A stretch of 64,000 nucleotides of DNA from an uncultured candidate division Zixibacteria bacterium (GCA_903908285.1 CAIVRH010000038.1:62001-126000); one strand, 5' to 3'. Shown: positions 15,407 to 25,031, counted from the stretch's first letter. The notes: generated by a model from the letters alone, not told the origin. Translations and numbers: made by a program.

Positions 15407-17422
15407 TTAATCCGTCATCTCCAGCTTTATCCCGGCAAAAACTTTTCTCCCCGGGTTGGGATAATCTAAATCAGAAATCGAGTTCCCAAACTGGGTAGGG
15501 GTCTTATCATCGAAGATATTGTTAATTTTCAAGAAGAAGGTCAAACTGTTTATTTTCTGGTTAAAATTAATGTCAACATTGGCAAATGGTTTGATTTTCT
15601 TGGTTGAATATCTTATCTCCGGATAATATGTGTAATCCGGATAATAGTTCAGTTTTTCACTGCGATAATTGAATGCCAGCTGAGTAGACAGGGAGGAATA
15701 TATTTTCATATCCAAATTAAGATTAAAATTATTTTCGGGCAGAAAACGGGCTTTTCTCTTCATCTGTTCGAACCTTTTCTCTCCCGAGAAATAGTCATCA
15801 TAAACCAGCTCCCTTTTAGTCTCCTCTCCCCGGGTATAAGTATAATTGAAATCCAAATCGTAACCATCGGAAAACATGTAATCCAACTCGAATTCTACCC
15901 CTCGGGAACTGAAGCGGTCCAGATTGAACGGCTGCCATAATCCGTTTTCGCCCAGCGGCTGCCAGGAGATTGAGTTTCGTACTCTATGATAAAATAGAAA
16001 CGCCTGAGAAGATAATTTCCCACCGGATAACGACATCCCGGCTTCGATGCTTTCCCCTTTTTCCGGTTTCAAATTCTTATTCCCTCCGGAAGGCCAGTAA
16101 AGATCGTTGAAGGTGGGAGCCCGGTAGGCTTTTCCGTAATTCAGTTTCAAGGATAAGTCATGATTTAGATGATAGATCAAGCCTGCATTGGGAGAAAGCT
16201 GATTTTCAAAATTGCTGGGCAGGTCGTACCTGCTGCCAAGCTGAACGGTAAATCTCTTGATATTCCAAGAGGAGTTCCCCCATAAACCGAGCGTATTTGA
16301 ATTTGGTTTCCAGGATAAACTTGAGCTTGTCTGTGAGGCAACATAAAGAGATTTCTGCTGTGCCTTGAGCTGATCTGAGGAGAAATCCAAGCCCAGGGTA
16401 ATGCTGTTTCTCTTTTTGAGACTAAAGGAATACTGCATAAATCCGCCAAGGCTTTCGGTCAGGTAGAAGTAATCCTCGTCCACTTCTCCCAGATAATCGT
16501 ACCGGGTGGAGTAGTTCATCCTCCTTTGGTCAAAGAAAAGCCGGGTTAAGAACCCGTCGGAATTCTCCGAGGTGCGGAGGTGAATAGTAAAATCTAAAGA
16601 GTAGTTTTTATCCTCTTGATGGTCAAAAAGAGAGGAGACCGAAGAGTTACCGTATTTCGGTATATTTAAAGGATCAGGCACCGGTCCGGGAATACCCAAA
16701 TCATCGCTTTGAGACGAAAGGTAAAGCTTTACGTCGGAATGAGAGGTGAAACGGTAAATCCCGGTGGAATGAAAAAACCAGGCGGAGTAATCCGAATTTT
16801 CCCTTCCGCCACCGGATTTCTTTCTTTCCAAACCCGTATCGAATCTAAAATTCTTTATTCCCGAGGCAAAATCAAGATTGGACAAAAGGGTATGCAGATC
16901 CCCATAGAGAAAAGACGAGGACAAGTTCTTCTTCACCGGCGAAGCCGGGATTAGATTGACCACCCCGCCCAAGGCATTGGCACCATACAGGGAAGAGAGC
17001 GGACCGCGGACGATCTCAACTTTTTCCAGATTTACCAACGAGAGGTCGCTTAAGTTAAAAATACCGTTGTTGAGGTAGTTCAGTCTTCTCCCTTCCAGTA
17101 AAAACAGAACCTGGGAAGAGGAGGAACTTCTCAAAGACAAAGTCTGCACCTGACCCATGGATCCGGAGAAACTCATCTCCCCGGCCGAAAAATCCTTTAG
17201 AACCTCACCCAACGAGAGAAAATTGGAGTTTTTAATTTTAGAAAAGCTTAACAGAGTGGAATGAGTGGGGATATTCTTAAGATATTCCGGATACCGTGTG
17301 GCGGTTACGATGATCGGCTCGAGCTGATACACCTTTTTGCCGGCGGGGATTTCGGATGATTCCTCCGCCCTTGCTCCTGCTGAAAGAAGCACTCCAAGAC
17401 AAAGAATAAGAATTTTGTTCAT
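15407..17422 (-). CDS. TonB-dependent outer-membrane receptor, BtuB-like (cobalamin uptake)
   Basis: A 671-residue outer-membrane receptor. It has a signal peptide (MNKILILCLGVLLSAGARA), then a TonB-box-like IIVTATRYPEYL, a plug domain (SLGEVLKD, VEIVRGPLSSLYGANALGGVVNLI near residues 115-160) and a long barrel with LKLNYGKAYRAPTFNDLYWP and LKPEKGESIEAG. It ends in a short aromatic strand (AGIKLEMTD). The substrate call is from regulation: a complete cobalamin riboswitch and terminator lie directly upstream on the same strand, so it most likely imports vitamin B12 or a related corrinoid. No BtuCDF genes are in the window. Confidence 0.9.
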   Translation of the reverse strand: MNKILILCLGVLLSAGARAEESSEIPAGKKVYQLEPIIVTATRYPEYLKNIPTHSTLLSFSKIKNSNFLSLGEVLKDFSAGEMSFSGSMGQVQTLSLRSSSSSQVLFLLEGRRLNYLNNGIFNLSDLSLVNLEKVEIVRGPLSSLYGANALGGVVNLIPASPVKKNLSSSFLYGDLHTLLSNLDFASGIKNFRFDTGLERKKSGGGRENSDYSAWFFHSTGIYRFTSHSDVKLYLSSQSDDLGIPGPVPDPLNIPKYGNSSVSSLFDHQEDKNYSLDFTIHLRTSENSDGFLTRLFFDQRRMNYSTRYDYLGEVDEDYFYLTESLGGFMQYSFSLKKRNSITLGLDFSSDQLKAQQKSLYVASQTSSSLSWKPNSNTLGLWGNSSWNIKRFTVQLGSRYDLPSNFENQLSPNAGLIYHLNHDLSLKLNYGKAYRAPTFNDLYWPSGGNKNLKPEKGESIEAGMSLSGGKLSSQAFLFYHRVRNSISWQPLGENGLWQPFNLDRFSSRGVEFELDYMFSDGYDLDFNYTYTRGEETKRELVYDDYFSGEKRFEQMKRKARFLPENNFNLNLDMKIYSSLSTQLAFNYRSEKLNYYPDYTYYPEIRYSTKKIKPFANVDINFNQKINSLTFFLKINNIFDDKTPTQFGNSISDLDYPNPGRKVFAGIKLEMTD

Positions 17423-17607
17423 CTAAGACTCCTTTACTTTTAATGGTTTCATGTTCAAAGGATATTGGGAGGGTTTAAGGGGTCGAGGATTCGAGGGGTC
17501 AAGTGAAATACGAACACATATAAGGACTTGGATTTTTCACTTGAACCCTTGACTCCTTGAATCCTTGAACCCTGTTGTTTCATCATATATTTCGCAATTG
17601 TCTCCAA

Positions 17608-17641
17608 AAAACAAAACCCAGCTTCACGGCAAAGCTGGGTT
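17608..17641 (-). terminator. Riboswitch-controlled terminator before the BtuB-like gene
   Basis: On the minus strand AACCCAGC (17641-17634) pairs with GCTGGGTT (17622-17615), followed by TTGTTTTTTGG. It sits between the cobalamin aptamer (ending near 17760) and the receptor start at 17422, the place expected for an expression platform acting by transcription termination. Confidence 0.8.
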
Positions 17642-17759
17642 AAATAATATTTCCCGACAATCTCTTCCCGCGAAGAGCAATCCAGTAAGATAGGGACAAT
17701 TCATGTCGAAGATCCCGCTATAAGCGGGGAATTGTTCCTACCTAGGATTTTATGAGATT

Positions 17760-17998
17760 CGATTTGATCGGTCTCCTGACTTTGTGGCATCGAACCTACT
17801 CGCTTCCCTTCCCGTCCCCTGGTTAGTTTGTAGTTCGTGGTTCGTGGTTAAAAGTTTTACTACGAACTAATAACCATGAACTAAAAACCAGTACATATGC
17901 ACTAGGACAGTGGTTATTGAAGCTTTCGTAGCCACTTACAGTAGCGGGGCTGTGGCGGAATCTCACCGCCTTCCCGTTTCCCTTTCGGGATCAAATCG
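17760..17998 (-). promoter_or_regulatory. Cobalamin riboswitch
   Basis: A clear Cbl riboswitch, read on the minus strand. The P1 stem is a perfect ten-base pair: CGATTTGATC (17998-17989) with GATCAAATCG (17769-17760). Inside are the conserved blocks GGGAAGGCGGTGAGATTCC, GCCACAGCCCCGCTACTGTAA and CCACTG in the 5' half, and GGGAAGC followed by AGTCAGGAGACC (17781-17770) at the 3' end. The aptamer should bind adenosyl- or another cobalamin and turn off the downstream receptor gene through the terminator at 17608-17641. Confidence 0.95.
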
Positions 17999-18029
17999 AT
18001 TTCAGTTTTCAGAGATCAAATTCAAAAAT

Positions 18030-18058
18030 ATTATAGGTGATCCACTATCCCGAGTCAA
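18030..18058 (-). promoter_or_regulatory. Sigma-70-type promoter of the riboswitch transcript
   Basis: On the minus strand TTGACT (18058-18053), a 17-bp spacer and a perfect TATAAT (18035-18030). Start would be near 18023, about 25 nt before the aptamer's P1 stem. Confidence 0.82.
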
Positions 18059-18181
18059 GGGAAAAATTAGTTTTTCTCTGATCTCGTCCGTCTTATCATT
18101 CTAAAGAGAGCGGTGGTGAATGAAAAATGCAAAGATTTCTCGCTTTGTCCAGAATAACACACGGCAGGAAACAGTATTTTC

Positions 18182-19195
18182 TTAAAGCCACCCTTTTTCT
18201 CTATACCACTTCACCGTCTCTTCAGCACCCTTATCCAGTGGAAAATTGGGAACGAATCCCAATTCGGTTTTAGCTTTGGAGATATTCAAACCCCAATATC
18301 TTTGGGTGATCTCTTTTGCCTTCTGAGTGTTGAATGCCGGAGTTTTTCCCAGCAGAAGACAAAAGTTTTCTGCGAGGAAAGCCAAGATGAACACCACACT
18401 TTTAGGTATCTTTAGCGGGATGGTTTTTTTATCCAAGGCTCCCGCAATGATGCTGAATGCTTCTCTCCACGAATAAACTCTGTCATCTGCAATGAAGTAA
18501 GTTTGCCCGGCCGCTTTTGGATTTTCCGCGGCGAGGATGACACCATCAATCAAATCCTTAACCTGGACCAAGCTTATAAAGCTCTCCCCCCTTCCAAATG
18601 ATATCCGGAATCCACTTTTTGCCACCTTGAAGAATCCCAGCATATCGGTATCTCTGGGTCCGTACACCGCCGGCGGACGGATGATGGTTATAGGAAGTCG
18701 GGATATATAGTTTAAAACTATCCTTTCCCCCTCCAACTTGCTTTCGCCATAATAGCTGACCGGTCGACAGGGTGCGGTCTCGTCCGTAGGACGCTCATCT
18801 GCTCCCGGTCCGACTGCTGCCTGACTGCTGATGTAGACAAATCTTTTGAGTTTCGGATTCTCCTGAAGACAAACTTCAATTAAATTCTTTGTTCCTTCGG
18901 CATTAGCTTTGAAATAGTCCTCCCGGGTCTTGGCTTTGGTCAAACCCGCGGAATGAAAGATGATATCAACATTCGTGATCGCCGCTTTAAGAGAATTCCG
19001 ATCAGCCATATCTCCGTAAACATATTCCACCTCCAGACCGGAAAGCCATTTTAGATCGCTGGTTTTCCGGACCAGGCATCTCACCTGATAACCTTTGTCC
19101 AGAAGCCCCTCTACCAGATGGCTTCCCACAAAGCCGTTTGCTCCGGTCACAAGGACCCAAGATATATTGGTGTTCCTATTTGCGCTATTATCCAT
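18182..19195 (-). CDS. Extended SDR: NAD-dependent epimerase/dehydratase family protein
   Basis: A 337-residue cytoplasmic oxidoreductase of the extended short-chain dehydrogenase type. The Rossmann motif TGANGFVGSHL is at residues 18-28, followed by D-M-A-D-R-N-S-L for the adenine pocket, FVYISSQAAVGP, and the catalytic YYGESK near residue 155. A C-terminal substrate domain follows (RPPAVYGPRDTD, W-R-E-A). Relatives act on nucleotide sugars or as 3-beta-hydroxysteroid-like dehydrogenases and hopanoid or carotenoid enzymes; the exact substrate cannot be fixed. It sits alone between the riboswitch promoter and a divergent lipoprotein gene. Confidence 0.85.
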   Translation of the reverse strand: MDNSANRNTNISWVLVTGANGFVGSHLVEGLLDKGYQVRCLVRKTSDLKWLSGLEVEYVYGDMADRNSLKAAITNVDIIFHSAGLTKAKTREDYFKANAEGTKNLIEVCLQENPKLKRFVYISSQAAVGPGADERPTDETAPCRPVSYYGESKLEGERIVLNYISRLPITIIRPPAVYGPRDTDMLGFFKVAKSGFRISFGRGESFISLVQVKDLIDGVILAAENPKAAGQTYFIADDRVYSWREAFSIIAGALDKKTIPLKIPKSVVFILAFLAENFCLLLGKTPAFNTQKAKEITQRYWGLNISKAKTELGFVPNFPLDKGAEETVKWYREKGWL

Positions 19196-19379
19196 CGAAT
19201 GTGTTCTCCTCGAAAATCTCTTTTAATATACTTCAATTCAATTCGAATTTCAATTCGATTTTAATCCCTGCGGGAAATTTAAATAGTTTCTTCCCATCTA
19301 AATGAATATTTATTTGGAAGACAATCGTATATACTTAAGAAAGTTGCCGGATGACAAAAAATAAACATAGGAGGTTGGT

Positions 19380-20264
19380 ATGAAACAAGTAATGCTGATT
19401 GCTTTGGCGGTTTTAATGTCCCTGTGGATGCAGGGATGCGACCAGAAGAGCACCGAGGTGGTTTCCCCGGAAAAACTTTCGCCGCCTCTCGGTCTCAAAA
19501 GCATAACCGGAGACGGGGAAATCACGCTGCTCTGGTTTACCAGTAATTATGAGAGTGATCTGAGCGGGTACATGATTTACAAATATAACGGGACCTATTC
19601 CAACGCCTCTGCCCCCGAGGAGATACCTTCCGGTTTTACCAAAATCGATTCTTTGTCCAAGAGCAACTCTTCCAATACCATACAATCCCTTACCGTAACC
19701 GGTCTTCAAAACGGCACCACCTATTCGTTCTTGGTGGTGGCAATTATGGACAGCTGGTCCAAGGAAAGTTATCCATCCAACATCCTAAGCGACACCCCCA
19801 GGGAAGAAACGCAGGCAGGTTCATCCGACACCATCTGGGCATCCTCGGTACATAAGGACAAATCCGGATACGAGCTTTCGGATTTCAGCGTATCGGACAT
19901 GAACGACATTAATACCTCCAACTACTCCACCACCGACGGCGAGGGTGATTTCATCTGCGAGAAAATTAATTTCCAGGGAGGCGTTGCTTACCGTCTTTGG
20001 CTGGCCGGGACTAATAACGGGGGAGTGATGGACTTGGGATATATGCAGGAATGGAACGATGCGGACCTTGCTCCTTCCTCTGGTTATGCCGCAACCGGCT
20101 ATTCATTGACCGCTATTCCCGGACATGTATATGCAGTCAAGACCGGGGACAATCACTACGGTAAAATCCAGGTTATAGATTTGGACGTGGACGCAGGTTG
20201 GGTATCATTTAAAGCCTGCTATCAAACCCAGACAGGGAATAGACAATATAAAATACGACCATAA
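19380..20264 (+). CDS. Lipoprotein with a fibronectin type III domain
   Basis: A 294-residue exported protein with a lipoprotein signal ending in W-M-Q-G-C at residues 16-20, so Cys20 would be lipidated. Residues 35-140 form an FN3 domain (LGLKSITGDGEITLLWF, DLSGYMIYKYNGTYS, V-T-G-L-Q-N-G-T-T-Y-S-F-L-V-V-A). The C-terminal 150 residues (DTIWASSVHKDKSGYELSDF onward, with Y-R-L-W-L-A-G and G-H-V-Y-A-V-K) are strand-rich and I recognise no family. The ATG follows ATAGGAGGTTGGT. The gene stands alone and ends in a strong terminator. A surface or binding role is inferred only from the domain type. Confidence 0.8.
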   Translation: MKQVMLIALAVLMSLWMQGCDQKSTEVVSPEKLSPPLGLKSITGDGEITLLWFTSNYESDLSGYMIYKYNGTYSNASAPEEIPSGFTKIDSLSKSNSSNTIQSLTVTGLQNGTTYSFLVVAIMDSWSKESYPSNILSDTPREETQAGSSDTIWASSVHKDKSGYELSDFSVSDMNDINTSNYSTTDGEGDFICEKINFQGGVAYRLWLAGTNNGGVMDLGYMQEWNDADLAPSSGYAATGYSLTAIPGHVYAVKTGDNHYGKIQVIDLDVDAGWVSFKACYQTQTGNRQYKIRP

Positions 20265-20272
20265 TAAACAGA

Positions 20273-20312
20273 AAAACACCGTCTCGATATCTCTCGGAGG
20301 GTGTTTTGTTTT
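20273..20312 (+). terminator. Terminator after the FN3 lipoprotein
   Basis: AAAACACC (20273-20280) pairs with GGTGTTTT (20300-20307), with TGTTTTG following on the plus strand. It begins nine bases after the stop codon. Confidence 0.8.
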
Positions 20313-20555
20313 GATATATCTAAACCACTAAGACCAATACATGATTTGAATAGTCTGCAGGTCGAACCTATCCTACCACCAGCAGACTAAAAGGCATATT
20401 TTCTAAAGTTTTAGATCATTATTGTATTGAGATTTAGATTGTTGAGGATAAGGCTTTTTCTCTTTTTCTAACTCTAAACTCCTCACTCAAAGCACAATGT
20501 CTTTATTAATGTGGTTCAAGTGCTCTCAACCTTTTGCTCAATTTATATATGGAGG

Positions 20556-21809
20556 CTATTCAGCGATAAATTGATTTAGGTTTGAATCCAGGTCAAGAAT
20601 TTTAGCATCGGAACACAGTTTTTGGAAGAAACCAATCCATGAAGTCATTACCCAGATTTGAACAAAAACTGCCAAACCCAAAGATATGGTTGAAAATACA
20701 AATCCCAGAGGTGAAATCGTATAGATGGGAAGATTTAATAAAACCTGGGCGAGGAGGTTGACCATTAATGATAAAACACCTGCAATTATTAAGAAGACTA
20801 TAATTCTTGGATACTCTACTCTCCATAAGCTGAAACTGAATAATAAACTGTTCACAAATTTTTCTTTTCTAATCACGATGGTCATGGGAACGAACATTAG
20901 TAATAAAGAGACTAAAACCGGCAGGAAGCTAAATAACAGACTTGTAAAAAATGTCTTTCCCCATAATGGGAAAATTAAACCATATGCTGGGGGGAGGGTC
21001 ATAAAAGAAACGATCGCCCAGAAGAAAAGAAGCTGTTCTGCATTGATAAAAATCTGATTCCAATTGATCGGTTTATAGATCCATTCAAAGGAATAATCTT
21101 GGTATACTACATAAGTAGATAAACCCACGAAAAAAGCGAAAAACAAACCACCCAACCCCAGGTGACCAAATAAGAAAGCTAACCACTCAAGCCACTTGTT
21201 TACATATAGTTCTCCGGTTTTATAAAACTCAAAGAAAATGGTAGCATATATGAATAGAACTAAAATCGAGGTTCCAATCGAAGGATAGAAGAAATTTTTA
21301 AAGTAATCCGGAAGTGTATCGCCCATTTGATTAAGAGAACTATTTATTTTATAAGAACCTAAAAGAAGTATAAGTGCGTATGCAACCGGCAAATAAAACA
21401 TAACTGGGATTTGGATATTATACGGTCCTACAAAAAAGAAAGCATTAACTGCAGTATAGATTAAATTAGGTTCTATTTGAGATATGATATGATCTAGCGA
21501 TTTAACAAATCCGGAAAAAAAGAAATCGCCCCAAAACGGTTGATGATATGTATTACTAAAAGTGCTCAATCCCGTTAGACGGAAGACGAATTTGACCACC
21601 AAAGAGAAAAGAGCAATTCCTAAAGGAATCAGGACCAGCCAACGTCTCGCATTTAATATTTCCAATCCTTTTCTGAAAATCAAAAGGTAATCCCGAAGAT
21701 TTTTGAAGCGTGTATCGGAGAAACGAAGGGACATTCTGTCACAAAAAAGATAGAGCACACCCATGCTTAAAACAATAGCTAAAATTACCATCAGCGTTGA
21801 TTCATTCAT
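20556..21809 (-). CDS. Polytopic membrane protein of unknown function
   Basis: A 417-residue integral membrane protein with about nine or ten hydrophobic segments and few charged loops. I recognise no family with confidence. The N-terminal helix is followed by a basic stretch (RFSDTRFKNLRDYLLIFRKG), and the last helices contain G-L-A-V-F-V-Q-I-W-V-M. The base composition is more AT-rich than the neighbours, as is common for membrane genes. The tail is a soluble D-A-K-I-L-D-L-D-S-N-L-N-Q-F. It has a GAGAGG-type ribosome site and no evident operon partner. It may be a transporter-like or assembly protein, without evidence for either. Confidence 0.7.
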   Translation of the reverse strand: MNESTLMVILAIVLSMGVLYLFCDRMSLRFSDTRFKNLRDYLLIFRKGLEILNARRWLVLIPLGIALFSLVVKFVFRLTGLSTFSNTYHQPFWGDFFFSGFVKSLDHIISQIEPNLIYTAVNAFFFVGPYNIQIPVMFYLPVAYALILLLGSYKINSSLNQMGDTLPDYFKNFFYPSIGTSILVLFIYATIFFEFYKTGELYVNKWLEWLAFLFGHLGLGGLFFAFFVGLSTYVVYQDYSFEWIYKPINWNQIFINAEQLLFFWAIVSFMTLPPAYGLIFPLWGKTFFTSLLFSFLPVLVSLLLMFVPMTIVIRKEKFVNSLLFSFSLWRVEYPRIIVFLIIAGVLSLMVNLLAQVLLNLPIYTISPLGFVFSTISLGLAVFVQIWVMTSWIGFFQKLCSDAKILDLDSNLNQFIAE

Positions 21810-22011
21810 AAACCTCTCATTTTTTTCTAAAAGACTTCCCCCTCTGGCTCAGAAGTAACTGAACTTCTTTCCGATTCAGTTATCCAACCCTTTTTTCGAT
21901 AAAGCTTATATTCGAATCTCACCAGGGTACAGAATTATTGGTAAGAAAAGTTGTTTTTTTGCTTTTCACTCTTAACTCTAGACTCCCTGCTCTATGCTCA
22001 AGACTCCTCCC

Positions 22012-22398
22012 TTACACATACGCTATAGCGTCTATCTCAACTTTCATCCCTTTGGGAAGACGGCTGACTTCTATGGTGGCTCTGGCTGGTGGTTCGGTTT
22101 TAAAGTATTGGCTGTAAACCTCGTTCATCACCCCAAAATCATCCATGCTTTGCATGAAAACCGTGGTCTTGACCACTTTATCCAGGCTCGATCCTGCTTC
22201 CTCGAGAATAGCTTTAAGGTTCTCCAGAACCTGCTTGGTTTCCTGAACTATCCCTCCGTGGTTTTTATCACCGGTTTTGGGGTCTAAAGCAATCTGTCCG
22301 GAAACAAAGATCAGAGACTTCCCCTCCAGTTTTATCGCCTGTGAATACGGTCCTACCGCTTTAGGAGCATGCTCGGTTTGGACAATCGACTTTGACAT
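22012..22398 (-). CDS. RidA family 2-iminobutanoate/2-iminopropanoate deaminase
   Basis: Hydrolyses reactive enamine/imine intermediates released by PLP enzymes, protecting metabolism. The 128-residue protein matches the Rid family along its length: A-P-K-A-V-G-P-Y-S-Q-A near the N-terminus, IFVSGQIALDPKTG, KTTVFMQSMDDFGVMNEVY, and the active-site PPARATIEVSRLPKG with the conserved Arg at about residue 104. The Shine-Dalgarno AGGAGGGTGAAAG gives the ATG at 22396-22398. It would act in the cytoplasm as a trimer. The length is normal for the family. Confidence 0.95.
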   Translation of the reverse strand: MSKSIVQTEHAPKAVGPYSQAIKLEGKSLIFVSGQIALDPKTGDKNHGGIVQETKQVLENLKAILEEAGSSLDKVVKTTVFMQSMDDFGVMNEVYSQYFKTEPPARATIEVSRLPKGMKVEIDAIAYV

Positions 22399-22625
22399 CT
22401 TTCACCCTCCTTGAAATTTATAAGTTCAACGAACTATAAATAAAAAATAGCCCACGTCCCCTAGCTACCTTTCACCAATAATGTTGCTTATAATAAAACA
22501 CAGCTCCCCTATCATGTCAAGTATTTTTATTGGATTTGGTCTACTTTTTATATGCTATCTTGAAATATTCCTGGTTATTACATGAGATGTATGCTTTAGA
22601 GCAGGAAAAGTAATTGACGATTGAG

Positions 22626-23666
22626 TCAGGTAATTAGATGATCAGAAGAACTGCGATTCGAGGAATCTGATTGCAGGGATTCGGATATTTCTTCTTTTTC
22701 CGCATCGGTGGAAACTATCTGAAGCTCTGCTGGATGCGGTGTTGATTCTATTAAGTTTAGCTTGTTCTCAAACTTCTGAAGCTTTTTATCTGCGGAATCA
22801 TAACACGCCTGGGCATTCCGCAGATGTGTCCGCACCAGCTCAAAATCCCGATAGAATCTGGTAAAGTCAACCCTCAATCTATCCAGAGCAAAGACTATTT
22901 CTCCGGCGTTTTTCTCGATCTCCAGTCCTTTGAGTCCGAGTATGATAGTTTGCAAATAGGCATAGAAGGTATTCGGAGAAACCGGAATCACTTTCTTCTG
23001 CATGGAGTAGCTGGCAATGCTTTTCCCATCGTCTAAATCTTGATCCTTGATTATGGTTTCGTAATAGACATTTTCTGCCGGTATATACATCAGGGCAAAT
23101 CCAAAAGTCCCCTCATCCGGAAGGATATATTTCCGGGAAATGGCATCGATATGCAATTTTACATCGGAGATAAACTTCTTCCGGAACGCTTTTTTATCCG
23201 GGTCAGTATGCGTTTCCAGCATCTTCCGAAAATTCTCCAAGGGGAATTTGGCATCCACCGGAACTAATCTTTTCCCCAGATGGATGACTGCATCCACTCT
23301 CTCGCCGGTTTTGAAACTGTATGGAATCTCATAATGCTTGGAGGGGAGAATCTGGCTCAAAAGATCACCCAGGAAAAACTCACCAATTCCTCCCCGGAGC
23401 TTGGGAGCTTTAAGTATCTCCTGAAGGCTGGATATATCTTTGCCCACCTCGAATATTCTCTTGTTCGATTCCTCCAGGCGGGCTAAATTAATCTGCACGT
23501 CGCTGACCGCTTTGCTGGTGGTTTCGAATCTCTGGGAGAGAATCTGATCGGTATTCTCCTGGCTCTTACGTAACTGCTCCCTTAAACCTGCCATCTGCTT
23601 CTGCAAAAGGATAAGCAACAGAACCAGTATGATGATTACAGCACTACCAAAAACGAGAAGTTCCAT
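22626..23666 (-). CDS. rmuC: DNA recombination protein RmuC family
   Basis: A 346-residue protein with an N-terminal membrane anchor (LLVFGSAVIIILVLLLILLQ), a coiled-coil helix through about residue 100, and the RmuC nuclease-like core: GGIGEFFLGDLLSQILP, then RVDAVIHLGKRLVPVDAKFPLENF near residues 140-175. RmuC proteins limit inversions and other rearrangements at short repeats and have a PD-(D/E)XK-like domain; D-A-V-I and D-A-K fit that core. I set the start at the ATG at 23666, since an upstream in-frame extension runs into the intergenic repeat. The C-terminal tail is rich in Ser and Glu. Confidence 0.9.
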   Translation of the reverse strand: MELLVFGSAVIIILVLLLILLQKQMAGLREQLRKSQENTDQILSQRFETTSKAVSDVQINLARLEESNKRIFEVGKDISSLQEILKAPKLRGGIGEFFLGDLLSQILPSKHYEIPYSFKTGERVDAVIHLGKRLVPVDAKFPLENFRKMLETHTDPDKKAFRKKFISDVKLHIDAISRKYILPDEGTFGFALMYIPAENVYYETIIKDQDLDDGKSIASYSMQKKVIPVSPNTFYAYLQTIILGLKGLEIEKNAGEIVFALDRLRVDFTRFYRDFELVRTHLRNAQACYDSADKKLQKFENKLNLIESTPHPAELQIVSTDAEKEEISESLQSDSSNRSSSDHLIT

Positions 23667-23684
23667 TAAAATCCCTAAATCAGC

Positions 23685-23806
23685 TCGTAGCCGGAGTTTA
23701 TCCTGAAGGGGTCTCCCTCGATCCTGCTTCGCACTGAGTGCGCTCAGCACGAAGTGAGATCTTCGGGATCGAAGGACACCCTGAAGGACTCCCAGCTCCG
23801 ACAAAA
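23685..23806. repeat. Nested palindromic repeat, 122-bp copy 1
   Basis: It matches 24907-25028 at 118 of 122 positions. An outer hairpin element (CCGGAG ... CTCCCAGCTCCG) is interrupted by a 92-bp inner segment (23697-23788) with its own inverted structure. It begins 3 bp after a lipoprotein stop (23810, read leftward) and ends near the rmuC start. Confidence 0.85.
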
Positions 23807-23809
23807 GTT

Positions 23810-24799
23810 CTACGGATAATTCCTACTACCGACTTTAGCGCTTTTGAGAATCCAGTATTCACCTTCACCAGGACCTTCTGATTTTACCATGCCCACATTT
23901 TTCGCATACCACTGGTAGCTGGTGCCGTTGTATCCTGCCATAGTACCTACCCATCCCGAAACCACGGATCTAATCTTCAAGCAATTGGAAAATTCTCCAG
24001 CGGGTGTGCTAACATTTTCAAACCCAACAGGGACAGATATCCACGTAACCGAGAAGCTAAAATAATAGATCTGTGTGCCAACATTAATAACAGAATCATT
24101 TAATTCAATGTTAGGTTTGGTTAGGGTAAGGATTATTCCACTTGAGGCTAATTCATCATAAAAAGTTGAATGGTGTATGAAATCAATATGGGAGCACCAC
24201 CTTAATCCCAAACTATCAAAAAAGTAACCGTCATATATGATAAGATCATTGATCGTGTCGGAAAAACTCGATTGCCTAGTAATGATTACATTACTGTCAC
24301 TATAGGATTTACCCATGATTTGCCCTTTCCAAATACTTGTATCAGGGTATAAAATCCAGTTCCAGATACCATTGGAATCTAAATCGGTGAGTGGTTCTCC
24401 CGGATCCCAGACCCCATTTAGTGAATCATATTTACCGTTATTGGTCTTATCAAAATAAGGTATGCCGGGTGTCCAGGGATCATTGGGGCTATCATACTTT
24501 CCATTCAAGTTCGCATCCTCAAAATATTCTCCAAAATCATACTGGCCGTTATGATTTTGATCAGTATAAGGTTCGCCCAAACTGCTGTCACTAATATCTA
24601 CAAAAGATTCAGCCATGGAATCGGCTTGTTCATGCTCCCAAATCCACTCATCTTCAATATTCAAAGGAAAATAGTCTTTCATAAGATATGACACCGGCTC
24701 ATTAGGCTCAATGCATTTCTTGTTAGTGCAACCACCGACGAGTCCAAGTGAGAAAACTATTCCAACACACATTACTCTTATAATTAAGCTTGTTTTCAT
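23810..24799 (-). CDS. Lipoprotein with Asp/Asn-Gly repeats, paralogue 1
   Basis: A 329-residue lipoprotein with lipobox L-V-G-G-C after the signal helix. Its first half carries tandem D-x-N-x-N-G-x-Y-D motifs (DQNHNGQYDFGE, DANLNGKYDSPND, DKTNNGKYDSLNG, DLDSNGIWNW near residues 78-145), the pattern of Ca-binding loops resembling EF-hands or dockerin units. The second half shares a domain with the next paralogue that ends in VSGW, G-T-M-A-G-Y-N-G-T-S-Y-Q-W-Y-A-K-N-V-G-M-V-K-S and a short C-terminal tail. I set the start at ATG 24799 by an AGGAGGTGGTGAAT site. Function is unknown; probably cell-surface or periplasmic. It is one of two tandem copies. Confidence 0.8.
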   Translation of the reverse strand: MKTSLIIRVMCVGIVFSLGLVGGCTNKKCIEPNEPVSYLMKDYFPLNIEDEWIWEHEQADSMAESFVDISDSSLGEPYTDQNHNGQYDFGEYFEDANLNGKYDSPNDPWTPGIPYFDKTNNGKYDSLNGVWDPGEPLTDLDSNGIWNWILYPDTSIWKGQIMGKSYSDSNVIITRQSSFSDTINDLIIYDGYFFDSLGLRWCSHIDFIHHSTFYDELASSGIILTLTKPNIELNDSVINVGTQIYYFSFSVTWISVPVGFENVSTPAGEFSNCLKIRSVVSGWVGTMAGYNGTSYQWYAKNVGMVKSEGPGEGEYWILKSAKVGSRNYP

Positions 24800-24906
24800 A
24801 TTCACCACCTCCTACAATTACTCGAACAGATATTAATCATTAAAACAAGTATCTTCTGGCTCTATCTGGACCTCATATTAGATCTATAATTGTAGGTTAT
24901 AGGAGT

Positions 24907-25028
24907 TCGTAGCCGGAGTTTATCCTGAAGGGGTCTCCCTCGATCCTGCTTCGCACTGAGTGCGCTCAGCACAAAGTGAGATCTTCGGGATTGAAGGACA
25001 CCCTGAAGGACTCCCAACTCCGGCAAAA
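24907..25028. repeat. Nested palindromic repeat, 122-bp copy 2
   Basis: The second copy of the repeat at 23685-23806, with four mismatches. The inner segment is 24919-25010. It lies three bases from the stop of the second lipoprotein gene, the same position as copy 1 has relative to the first gene. Confidence 0.85.
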
Positions 25029-25031
25029 ATC

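Noticed and set aside
23667-23804. 46-residue N-terminal extension of RmuC
   Set aside because: It is translated from the 122-bp repeat; the family starts at the membrane helix.
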